From IMG/VR virus record IMGVR_UViG_3300017963_000064, positions 1 to 53,960 of that record: a stretch of 53,960 bases of DNA; one strand, given 5' to 3'. Below, in pieces: positions 41,583 through 48,700 of this stretch (the first letter of the stretch is position 1; every line of letters begins with the position of its first letter). The notes beneath the pieces were generated by a model that saw nothing but the letters and a program-made list of their open reading frames with translations, made no database searches and was not told the origin of the DNA. A program made the translations under genes and the position numbers. Source of the DNA: a virus.

Positions 41583-41975
41583 ATGACAAACATGAGCCGC
41601 TATAACCACCGCGATGATTTTGTGGCCTGGTTTTTCCAGGTAACCGCTGACGGAGACAGGTCGAACGACGAGCGCGCCCTGGCGCGCTTGGCCCGCGATT
41701 TTTACAGGGGGATCTGGACCGCCAAGGCCGTAAACCAAATTTTGACTGAGCTGCGGAACAGGCGCGCCAAGGTTTGGTTCGCTCAGCAGGCCGCCCGAGA
41801 TGAGCAAGTGGCCCGCCTGGTTTTTGCTTGGATCGGTGACTGGCCCGCCCCGGAGGCGCCCACCACAAGCCGCCAGGCCGCGTTTGTGGAAATGGCCGCC
41901 ACCGCGCTGGCCCGCCAAGAGCACATTTTGGACATCCAGGCGCTAAACCGCATGCGCTTGGTTTGCTACAACTAA
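41583..41975 (+). CDS. Early hypothetical protein
   Basis: The 130-residue product starts at an ATG behind AAAGGAG. It is helical, with many Arg, Trp and Ala residues, and a conserved-looking NDERALARLARDFYRGIW region. No family is recognised. Confidence 0.65.
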   Translation: MTNMSRYNHRDDFVAWFFQVTADGDRSNDERALARLARDFYRGIWTAKAVNQILTELRNRRAKVWFAQQAARDEQVARLVFAWIGDWPAPEAPTTSRQAAFVEMAATALARQEHILDIQALNRMRLVCYN

Positions 41976-42050
41976 ACGCCACCCAACCCGCCAGGGCGCC
42001 CACCGTGGGCGCCCGCCTTGGCCCGCCTGGGCCAGAAAGAGAGCCGACCG

Positions 42051-42848
42051 ATGAACGCCGACCAACGAACCACCGTTTTTGACGCCCACCTTGAGACCTT
42101 GGCCGAGGCCCAGCAGGCCGCCAAAGCCCGCTACCCGATGACGCCCGAAGGCCGCGACCGCCGCCGCCTCTGGATGACCAAGTGGACGCAGCGGAACACG
42201 TGGCTGAAAGGCCCGGACGGCCCGAAAACGCCCTCCGGCCGTATGCCCAAGAAAACGCGCGACCTGATAGCACGAAACCAGGCCCGCATTGACCAGATCG
42301 TCAAGGAACTGGACGGAGCGCCGCCCGACCGCGAGGACTGGCGCTATGTGTACGAGTTCTTGACCTACCAGGCCAGAGACATTGCCCAGGCCGGAGCCGA
42401 TGCCGTCAACGTGCTGCACGAACGTCTGGACACGCGAGGCCCGATCGAAACGCTCCGTTGGTGCGATCGCCAGATGAAAGAAGCCGCCGCCGCCGAGGTC
42501 GCGGAGCAGTTCTTGGCCCAGGCCGATCAGATCCGCGCTGAGCTGGGCGAAACCTGGAAGGCCCTCCGCTTGATAGCCATCCGACTCAAACAAACGGCGG
42601 ACCAAACCGAGGCCGATCTCTACCGCGAGGCCTACATCTCAACTGAGAACATTACGAATTTGATGGCCAAGCAATACCGCCAATATGGACGCGCCCAGTT
42701 TGTGGAAAGGACGCGCTACACCATCCGGAACGCCCAGAGATACCTTGACGCCTACATCCTCCACGTGGAGAGCGAAGAGGCCGAGCTAGCCGAATGGCAA
42801 GCGCGCCAAGTCCGCGATTATGCCGTCGAGGCCAGAGACGCCAGGTAG
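42051..42848 (+). CDS. Early helical protein
   Basis: The 265-residue product starts at an ATG whose 27-base leader is identical to that of the 37459 gene. Nearly all of it is predicted helix, with Gln/Glu/Ala-rich coiled-coil-like stretches and a basic N-terminal third (WMTKWTQRNTWLKGPDGPKTPSGRMPKKTRD). No family is recognised. It may form extended helical bundles. Confidence 0.65.
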   Translation: MNADQRTTVFDAHLETLAEAQQAAKARYPMTPEGRDRRRLWMTKWTQRNTWLKGPDGPKTPSGRMPKKTRDLIARNQARIDQIVKELDGAPPDREDWRYVYEFLTYQARDIAQAGADAVNVLHERLDTRGPIETLRWCDRQMKEAAAAEVAEQFLAQADQIRAELGETWKALRLIAIRLKQTADQTEADLYREAYISTENITNLMAKQYRQYGRAQFVERTRYTIRNAQRYLDAYILHVESEEAELAEWQARQVRDYAVEARDAR

Positions 42849-42865
42849 ACGATTTCATCACAGCG

Positions 42866-42892
42866 CCAGGGCGGCACACGTGGCCGCCCTGG
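42866..42892. repeat. Intergenic hairpin
   Basis: Perfect ten-base arms CCAGGGCGGC and GCCGCCCTGG with a seven-base loop between the 42848 stop and the 42911 start. No T run follows, so it is not a clear terminator. Confidence 0.6.
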
Positions 42893-42910
42893 CCAAGGAG
42901 ATGCACGCGA

Positions 42911-43300
42911 ATGGACACTATGCCAGCGAAACACACGCTCTACCAACCCACACAGACAGCCACCCCTCACGGATGCATGCCTGGGTTCTTTGTCTTGATC
43001 CCTCACGCCCGCCAAGCCTGGCCGACCGCCCTGGGGACCGTCTACGCCGTAATCCCTGGCCCGACCGCCCCCACCGAATGGTACACTTGGCCAGAAACCG
43101 CGAACGGATTCCCGCACAGGACGCGCGCCCAGGCCGCCCAAGCACTCATTACGCTACAAGTCGAAAGCCATGAGATGGGCTGGTGCCCAGCTTGCGACAA
43201 CCTTGTGGAAGTGGAGGGCGCCCTTGACGCCCGTGGTATCCGCGACATTTGTATGGCTTGTGGGGCCGATATACTTGGCCTTGAGCCGGAAAGAGGGTAA
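42911..43300 (+). CDS. Zinc-ribbon hypothetical protein
   Basis: The 129-residue product has a C-terminal ribbon: WCPACDNLV, then ICMACGADI about 25 residues on. The N-terminal half has beta strands (PGFFVLIPHA, GTVYAVIPG). The start is ATG 42911, with ATG 42920 also possible; AAGGAG lies at 42894-42899. Two neighbouring genes have the same design, pointing to a family of small ribbon proteins. Confidence 0.7.
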   Translation: MDTMPAKHTLYQPTQTATPHGCMPGFFVLIPHARQAWPTALGTVYAVIPGPTAPTEWYTWPETANGFPHRTRAQAAQALITLQVESHEMGWCPACDNLVEVEGALDARGIRDICMACGADILGLEPERG

Positions 43301-43301
43301 A

Positions 43302-43709
43302 ATGGGAAAGAGAAAGACGATCCAGGCCCGCGCCCGCCCTGGGGACAATAGCGGAACAAGGGGGTTTTGGATCGAGATCCCGAGCTCCTATGTAGGCCCA
43401 CAAGGCTGGACGGCCATCGGTTTCATGTACGCACGCGGCTGCAAACGTTCGCTCAGGTGGAGATCCCACCCGTACACCTTGTCTCGGCCGGATTTCTCAG
43501 ACGTGGCCCAGGCCTTGATTTACGAGTTCGCGGAACGCGAGGGCCTGGGCTGGTGCCCGCATTGCCAGGACGTTGCCTATGAGCAGGAGGATACTTCTAA
43601 CCTGACCCGCTACTGCTCAATCTGTGGGACCGAGACGTGGGCAATCGTGGCGCCCGAGACACCGCCCGAGATCGCCGGCGCCGCCCGCGACCAGGAGGCC
43701 GCCAAGTGA
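43302..43709 (+). CDS. Zinc-ribbon hypothetical protein
   Basis: The 135-residue product starts at ATG 43302. It has a basic N-terminus, a short beta domain (FWIEIPSSYVGPQGWTAIGFMYARG), and a C-terminal zinc ribbon (WCPHCQDV, then YCSICGTETW). It resembles the preceding gene, and the ATG immediately follows that gene's stop. No family is recognised; nucleic-acid binding is possible. Confidence 0.7.
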   Translation: MGKRKTIQARARPGDNSGTRGFWIEIPSSYVGPQGWTAIGFMYARGCKRSLRWRSHPYTLSRPDFSDVAQALIYEFAEREGLGWCPHCQDVAYEQEDTSNLTRYCSICGTETWAIVAPETPPEIAGAARDQEAAK

Positions 43710-43918
43710 ACCGTTTCACGCTTGAGGACATCCACCAACAAGACCTTGATAGCGCCCGCGAACGTGGGCGGGTCGCGTTTCGGGCCAATAGGCGCTACAC
43801 AAGCAATCCATACGCCCTGGGCGTGGGAGAGGACGCCGCCCTGGCATATGCCTGGTCCCAAGGATGGCTTGAAGAAGAGGCCGCCCAAGCCCAGCAAAAC
43901 GACAAAACCCGCCCTTGA
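43706..43918 (+). CDS. Rmf-like small protein (second copy)
   Basis: The 70-residue product follows the Rmf pattern: A-x-x-x-G-x-x-A-F then T-S-N-P-Y-A-L-G, and A-W-S-Q-G-W-L-E-E. It starts at a GTG overlapping the upstream stop (GTGA). Its own stop TGA lies inside the -35 element TTGACA of promoter P4. It differs from the 39589 copy at most positions, so the two are old paralogues or separate acquisitions. Ribosome binding is likely from the family. Confidence 0.75.
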   Translation: MNRFTLEDIHQQDLDSARERGRVAFRANRRYTSNPYALGVGEDAALAYAWSQGWLEEEAAQAQQNDKTRP

Positions 43919-43943
43919 CAATACCGCGCGCCTGTGGTAGAAT
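43915..43943 (+). promoter_or_regulatory. Rightward promoter P4
   Basis: TTGACA (43915-43920), a 17-base spacer and TAGAAT (43938-43943) with TGTGG before it. The -35 element provides the TGA stop of the preceding gene. It lacks the conserved 66-bp upstream block. Confidence 0.85.
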
Positions 43944-43982
43944 GGCTACACAGTGACGCCGCCCAAGCGAAAGGAGCAACAC

Positions 43983-44300
43983 GTGAACCAATTGGCCGTG
44001 ACGCCCGCCGTTTTCCTCAGAGCGCTAGACGCCGCCCGCGGAAACGTGGCCCGCCTATCCACTCTCCTGGCCGACGCCGAGCGCCTGGCCGAAACACCTG
44101 ACGACAGGTTCCCCCGGTTTTACGCCTTCCTGGGCCAGTTGACCAGAGCGCCCAATGGTGACGCCATTGACGCCCTGATGGCTGGCCCAGGCCAGGCCCT
44201 CATTGCAGCCCTGGACGCGGAGTTCTGCCAGGGCTGCTTCTATTTTCAGGATGGCGGATGCGCCATTGCCCGCGTGCCGTCCATTGACGGCTGCTGCTAG
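43983..44300 (+). CDS. Hypothetical protein with C-terminal Cys cluster
   Basis: The 105-residue product starts at GTG 43983 behind AAAGGAG. The last 25 residues contain five cysteines (EFCQGCFYF, GGCAIA, DGCC) that could bind metal. The rest is helical. No family is recognised. Confidence 0.65.
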   Translation: MNQLAVTPAVFLRALDAARGNVARLSTLLADAERLAETPDDRFPRFYAFLGQLTRAPNGDAIDALMAGPGQALIAALDAEFCQGCFYFQDGGCAIARVPSIDGCC

Positions 44301-44311
44301 GAGAGCCACCT

Positions 44312-44614
44312 ATGACCACCCAAAACACCGTTCGCGCGTTTCCCCCCGAGCCCGTGGGCGCCCTGGCCCGCCAAGGCCCAAGCCCTTTTCCAGTCTCCGC
44401 CCAGGTCCCGAGCCAAGCCTGGCTGGACCGCCAGAGCACAGAGCGACTAGAAACCTGCCTGGCTGGCCTTCCGGCCGATAGCCCGCGCGCCCAGGCCCTC
44501 CAGGCCGAGCTATCCGCCCGGGCACCGAGCGGCCCGCTAGAGGGCGACTATGTGCTGGCCCTACTTGTCCCGGATGACACAGAAGAGACCATTCGCTATG
44601 GAGGCTGCCCGTGA
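44312..44614 (+). CDS. Small early hypothetical protein
   Basis: A 100-residue protein starts at ATG 44312 behind GGAGAG. The first 45 residues are Pro- and Ala-rich, and the middle has a helix (ERLETCLAGLPADSPRAQALQAELSA). Its stop overlaps the next start (GTGA). No family is recognised. Confidence 0.6.
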   Translation: MTTQNTVRAFPPEPVGALARQGPSPFPVSAQVPSQAWLDRQSTERLETCLAGLPADSPRAQALQAELSARAPSGPLEGDYVLALLVPDDTEETIRYGGCP

Positions 44615-44949
44615 TAACCATCGAATACAGCCCGGAAGGGCTGGCCCACGCGGTTCATTTAGACCTGACCCTTTATGGGATCGTTGAATCCGCCGCAGAG
44701 TGGAAACGCCAATTGAGCGAGGACCTCCGCGAGGCTGGCGTGGAAGCGTTCCAGATCCTGGAGGCCGACCTGCACACCGATGGGAACGCATGGCGCGTCA
44801 AAGGCCCGCTGGACGCCCAGGCCGCCCACGCCATCCGCCTGACGGGAGAGCGAACCGACGCGCCCACCTGGCGCCGCTACGGAGCCAATCGCTACCGCAT
44901 CCCGGATGACATGGACCATGCGGCCACCTGGGGGACCCACCGCGAATGA
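44611..44949 (+). CDS. Early hypothetical protein
   Basis: The 112-residue product begins with a strand-rich domain (ITIEYSPEGLAHAVHLDLTLY), then an amphipathic helix and further strands. Start GTG overlaps the previous stop, and its own stop overlaps the nuclease gene ATG (ATGA). No family is recognised; position suggests nucleic-acid metabolism. Confidence 0.65.
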   Translation: MITIEYSPEGLAHAVHLDLTLYGIVESAAEWKRQLSEDLREAGVEAFQILEADLHTDGNAWRVKGPLDAQAAHAIRLTGERTDAPTWRRYGANRYRIPDDMDHAATWGTHRE

Positions 44950-45242
44950 GCAACAAACCACGCTACGCCACCCAGCGAGACGCAAACCAAGCCGAGATTA
45001 CCGCAGGCCTCCGGGCTTGTGGCCATCACGTTTGGGACGCATCGCCCTACTTTGAGACGCCCGACATTTTCACGTGGGGTTACAATGCCCGCCTGGGCCT
45101 CTGGCTGATACGTGGCGTGGAAATCAAAACCGACGAGGGCGACCTGACGCCTGGCCAAGAGCAGTTCATAGCGACCTGGCCAGGCGCTATCCTTGTCGCC
45201 CGCACACTTGAAGAGGTCCTGGCCGATTTTGGCCAGGGATAA
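44946..45242 (+). CDS. PD-(D/E)XK nuclease of VRR-NUC/HJR-like type
   Basis: The 98-residue protein has the core nuclease pattern: an N-terminal helix (NQAEITAGLRACG), then Pro-Asp40 in TPDIFTW, and Glu59-x-Lys61 in GVEIKTDEGDLTPGQEQF, which gives the D...ExK triad. This is the plan of small phage endonucleases that cut branched or flap DNA. It overlaps the upstream gene and sits in the DNA-metabolism group. Substrate not known. Confidence 0.8.
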   Translation: MSNKPRYATQRDANQAEITAGLRACGHHVWDASPYFETPDIFTWGYNARLGLWLIRGVEIKTDEGDLTPGQEQFIATWPGAILVARTLEEVLADFGQG

Positions 45243-45253
45243 GGAGCAGAACC

Positions 45254-45871
45254 GTGTCTATCTATGGCATGAACGACGACGCGCCCTTGACCGTCGAAAA
45301 ATCACCCGCCGCTGATATGTGGCGCCTGGCGACCGGGGAAGGCGTCCCCGTCGCCCTGGTCGCAATGAACGCCGAAATCCCCGAGGCCCGCGCCCTGGCC
45401 ATCCTGGAACGATGGGCAGCCGCCGAAATCTGGCGAGAGGCCGTGATGGCCCATCAGCAGTACCGCGCCCACCTGGCCGACTGCGACAAGTGCAGCGCCC
45501 TGGCGCCCACGATGGAAGAGGACTTTTGCTACCTTGGGTGGGCCTACAGCTTGAGAGCCGAGGCCCGCCTGGCCGACGCCCTGGCCATCCCGCCCGCGCC
45601 CGCGCCCGCGCCCGCGTTCTGGACTGATCCCGCCCTAGAGCTGCCAACCGACACGACCACGGTCTTGGCCTGGGTCAAGTTTGACGATGGCAGCCCGGAA
45701 GGCCCTATGGAGTGGGCACATCTGGCCCACTACCGCAGCGACTACCAGGAGTGGAGAGTCCACGGGTACGACTACAGCGAAAACCAGGACATGACCGTCC
45801 TCGCCTGGCGGGCGATTCCCGCCTATACGCCCACCAAGGGCCAGGAGCAGAACAGTGAAGACGTGGAATAG
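45254..45871 (+). CDS. Hypothetical protein with DUF551-like C-terminal domain
   Basis: The 205-residue product starts at GTG 45254 after AAGGAG. The N-terminal half is helical with a CDKC motif near residue 76. The C-terminal part (about 125-195: ALELPTDTTTVLAWV...WAHLAHYRSDYQEWRVHGY...VLAWRAIP) resembles the DUF551 domain of phage proteins, with the pattern P...VLAW then W.AIP. The next gene shows the same domain. Function unknown. Confidence 0.65.
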   Translation: MSIYGMNDDAPLTVEKSPAADMWRLATGEGVPVALVAMNAEIPEARALAILERWAAAEIWREAVMAHQQYRAHLADCDKCSALAPTMEEDFCYLGWAYSLRAEARLADALAIPPAPAPAPAFWTDPALELPTDTTTVLAWVKFDDGSPEGPMEWAHLAHYRSDYQEWRVHGYDYSENQDMTVLAWRAIPAYTPTKGQEQNSEDVE

Positions 45872-46709
45872 GTTCGGAGAGGGACCACCGCCGCCAATGA
45901 TGAAGTGGACCGAGATCTGGATGAAGTACGTGCCGGGGATGGCCACCCCGGACACGCCCGGTTTCATTGCGTTTGGCCGCCGCTCGACCGCAGACGACGC
46001 CCTGAACGGGATCGACTTTGGGGACGACGCGGCCCTGGCTGGCCTGGCCTGGCAACGCGGAGAGGCCGTCCCGACCGCCTGGCGCTACATCATTGGCCCG
46101 GAGGCCGAAGAGGACGAAGTGGACGAGACGACCGCTGCCCTCCTGGGCAGCATCAGTAGCGGGATTGACGAACTGAACGCCCTGACCGCCCAGTTTGTCA
46201 GCGTCGCCCAGGCGCCCATCACGTTCAAGGTTGAACGCCCATGGCCGTGGAGGCTGGTCGACCAAGAGCCGCCACCGCCCGGCGAAAAGGTTTGGGCCTG
46301 GGTGGACACGGGGAACTTCCCGCCCTACGCCGACACGCTGAGCCGCCTCAAAGATGGCCGATGGTTTGACGCCCAGGGCGTGGAGGCCCACGCCGTCACT
46401 CACTGGGCGCCCATCGTGGCGCCCGCCCTGGGCCAGGCCACCCAAGGCCGCCCGGACCTGGATGGTGAGCTCCTAGCCACCGACCCGACGCCCGGAGGGC
46501 TGGACCTGGGCTTGCTGTCCGGCGACGTCCTGGGCGCCATCCGCCAGAGCATGGGCGCCCGAGACGAGACAGACGCCGCCCTGGATGACGTGGTCCAGGG
46601 GCTGGCGCCCGTGGAGGCATTTGAAAAGTACCTCTCCTGGTACGGGCTGGATGGCTACGTCGCTCAGATCCTAGAGGCTATCCAAGAGATCCGGAGCTCG
46701 ACCCAATGA
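45855..46709 (+). CDS. Hypothetical protein with DUF551-like domain
   Basis: The 284-residue product has a DUF551-like segment at about 130-190 (PPPPGEKVWAWVDTGNF...RLKDGRWFD...VTHWAPI), matching the upstream gene's C-terminal domain. The end is acidic and helical. It overlaps the previous gene by 17 bases and the next by 4. Two such proteins in tandem suggest a duplicated unit. Confidence 0.65.
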   Translation: MKTWNRFGEGPPPPMMKWTEIWMKYVPGMATPDTPGFIAFGRRSTADDALNGIDFGDDAALAGLAWQRGEAVPTAWRYIIGPEAEEDEVDETTAALLGSISSGIDELNALTAQFVSVAQAPITFKVERPWPWRLVDQEPPPPGEKVWAWVDTGNFPPYADTLSRLKDGRWFDAQGVEAHAVTHWAPIVAPALGQATQGRPDLDGELLATDPTPGGLDLGLLSGDVLGAIRQSMGARDETDAALDDVVQGLAPVEAFEKYLSWYGLDGYVAQILEAIQEIRSSTQ

Positions 46710-47644
46710 GCACGCCCGCAGTAGCAAACGCGATAGGGCAAATCATCGAGGGCGCCCAGGTTCACCGCCTGGGCGCCCAGGCGGCAACGTTCCGCTGGGA
46801 CAATGACGCCGCCCACGTTGTAACCATCCAGACGCGCAACCTTCCGCAGGGCCTAACGCATGGAACAAAAGGGCGCCTTTTGCACTGGAATTTCAATGGT
46901 CATCACGGCAGAGGGGAATGGTACTTTGATCCCTATCCCACAAACGCAGGCCAGCCCGCCAGTCTACCCGTAGTTCCCTCTGACGTCCTAGAGATCTCGG
47001 AAGTGGGCGCCCGGTTCACGCGCAACCCGACGTTGGAAGAATGGGGATACCTGACTGGGCGCCTGGTCAAGGCCCATTTCAGGATGCCCTTCATCCTGGG
47101 CGACCTGATAAACTATGGCGCCAGTCGATGGGGAGACACCTACACCCAGTACATAGAACTGACTGGCCATCAATATGACACCTTGGCGTCTTACGCCTGG
47201 GTGTGTCGCCACGTTCCCTATGAAATCCGCCGCCCCGACCTGACTTTTGAGCATCACAAGAGCGTAGCCAAAAGCGCCCTTAGCAGACCGATGAAAGAGG
47301 CCTACTTAGAGCGCGCCTGTCAAGGCGAGTTTGAAAATACGCGCGAGATGAAGGACGTCATCAACCGGGAGCTATGGGAGAGCGACGGCGCCCCTCTTGT
47401 GGTCATCGAGGCCGAGACGTGTCCCTTCTGCGGGGACCGCCAAGGCTGGCGCCTGGCGGCCCTCCACAAGGCCCGCTGCACTTGTGGCGCCTACGGGGAG
47501 GAACTGGCCCGCCTGGCCCAAGATCTACAGGTCGAGAACGACGAGTTACGCCACGAACTGGCCCAGGCCAGGCAACAACTAGAGCGCGCCCTGGCCCACA
47601 TCGGGTCGCTTGAACCAAAAACCAAGCCAGTCCTTGACAATTGA
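46706..47644 (+). CDS. DNA-binding-type protein with zinc ribbon and coiled-coil tail
   Basis: The 312-residue product has a middle region (about 108-225: TLEEWGYLTGRLVKAHFRMPFILGDLINYGASRWG...HHKSVAKSALSRPMKEAYLERACQG) that resembles a helix-rich DNA-binding region of ParB- or KorB-like type. A zinc ribbon (CPFCGDRQGW...CTCGAYG) and a coiled-coil tail (about 270-300) follow. The gene end overlaps promoter P5 (the stop is at 47642-47644, within the spacer). It may regulate the unit downstream. Confidence 0.65.
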   Translation: MSTPAVANAIGQIIEGAQVHRLGAQAATFRWDNDAAHVVTIQTRNLPQGLTHGTKGRLLHWNFNGHHGRGEWYFDPYPTNAGQPASLPVVPSDVLEISEVGARFTRNPTLEEWGYLTGRLVKAHFRMPFILGDLINYGASRWGDTYTQYIELTGHQYDTLASYAWVCRHVPYEIRRPDLTFEHHKSVAKSALSRPMKEAYLERACQGEFENTREMKDVINRELWESDGAPLVVIEAETCPFCGDRQGWRLAALHKARCTCGAYGEELARLAQDLQVENDELRHELAQARQQLERALAHIGSLEPKTKPVLDN

Positions 47645-47662
47645 CTGTACCTATGGTATGAT
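47634..47662 (+). promoter_or_regulatory. Rightward promoter P5
   Basis: TTGACA (47634-47639), a 17-base spacer and TATGAT (47657-47662) with TGG. It overlaps the end of the preceding gene. It drives the regulator, initiator and loader genes. Confidence 0.9.
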
Positions 47663-47706
47663 GGACTAGCGGCCACCCAAACCCACAAACGAAAGGAGCA
47701 TTTTAC

Positions 47707-48222
47707 ATGGTTCGCAATCCGTACACTCCGCAGGACGATAGCACGATTCGCGCCCTGGCTGGCACACGTACCGCCGCCGAGATAGGGCAACTCCTGTCCC
47801 CAAGGCGCACCGCGTCCAGCGTCTACGCCCGCGCCCACAAGCTCAGGGTCAGCCTGGATAGAAGGGCTGGCGCCTGGAGCGATCAAGAAATAGCCTTCCT
47901 GGTCCAGCAGGCCGAAAAGGGCCAGTCCGCGGAGCAAATCGCCCAAGGGCTGCCCAAGCGGACACAATCGGCCGTGATAAGCGAGGCCAAACGCCGAGGC
48001 TTGAGCTTGCGCCGCGCGCCTGTGTTCGACGCCAGGGAGCAACTATGGTTCAGGGCGCCCACGGGCAAGGAGGCCAGCTTGGCCGCCATGCTGAACGAAC
48101 TGGCCGACGCGTTCCCCCATGCAGACACCAAGGGCAGTGTTATCTATGAGGCCATCCGCTACGCCTATGAGCAGGTCGAGGCTGCGGCAGACTACCGCCA
48201 CGACAGGACCCGCTATGAATAG
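47707..48222 (+). CDS. Myb/SANT-like DNA-binding regulator
   Basis: The 171-residue protein carries two tandem helical units: YTPQDDSTIRALAGTRTAAEIGQLLSPRRTASSVYARAHKL (5-46) and GAWSDQEIAFLVQQAEKGQSAEQIAQGLPKRTQSAVISEAKRRGL (56-100). This spacing of aromatic residues and the A-E-I-x-x-L helices match Myb/SANT-type domains of phage regulators. The C-terminal region is acidic and helical. First gene after P5, so it may control the replication genes or the P1-P6 promoters. Confidence 0.75.
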   Translation: MVRNPYTPQDDSTIRALAGTRTAAEIGQLLSPRRTASSVYARAHKLRVSLDRRAGAWSDQEIAFLVQQAEKGQSAEQIAQGLPKRTQSAVISEAKRRGLSLRRAPVFDAREQLWFRAPTGKEASLAAMLNELADAFPHADTKGSVIYEAIRYAYEQVEAAADYRHDRTRYE

Positions 48223-48700
48223 CCGCCGTGTTCACACCGACGACAAACGCCGACGCGTGGGCTACCGTGGGGAACTGGGCGTGGTCTACCTGCTGCACTT
48301 TGAACAGCCCTATCTGCATTGCCAGCACTACCTTGGCTTTACCGCCAGGCCGCTGCCCTTCCGCCTGGGCGAACACGTCAGCGGGAACGGCTCTGGCCTG
48401 ACATCCGCCGTAGCAGCCCAGGCATCCAATGGGCTGATTCTGGCCCGCACGTGGCCGCCAGAGGCCGCCCTTGGCCCAGTCCCGGAAGAGGACCTTGTGG
48501 ACCAGGCCGTGGAGATGGTCCTGAAATGCAGAGCAGAGTCCCCGCGCCTCTGTCCCATTTGTAACCCGGATGGCGCCTACAGCCTGGCCCGCTACTTCAC
48601 CCGCCCGCCCGCCGAGGATGGCCAGTTCTTGTATGTACATCCAAAAGGAGCAGAATATGGTATCCCTATCCGATCTACAGCTTGGCCCGCTCAAGTTTAG
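48215..48700 (+). CDS. GIY-YIG-like nuclease-fold protein
   Basis: The 161-residue product shows the GIY-YIG opening strands in variant form: GVVYLLHFEQPYLHCQHYLGFT, followed by LPFRLGEHVSGNGSGLTSAVAAQASNGLILARTW, as in small phage GIY-YIG proteins. The catalytic set is incomplete to my reading, so activity is not sure. A Cys pair (RLCPICNP) near residue 114 may bind zinc. It overlaps the initiator start by 44 bases. Confidence 0.65.
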   Translation: MNSRRVHTDDKRRRVGYRGELGVVYLLHFEQPYLHCQHYLGFTARPLPFRLGEHVSGNGSGLTSAVAAQASNGLILARTWPPEAALGPVPEEDLVDQAVEMVLKCRAESPRLCPICNPDGAYSLARYFTRPPAEDGQFLYVHPKGAEYGIPIRSTAWPAQV

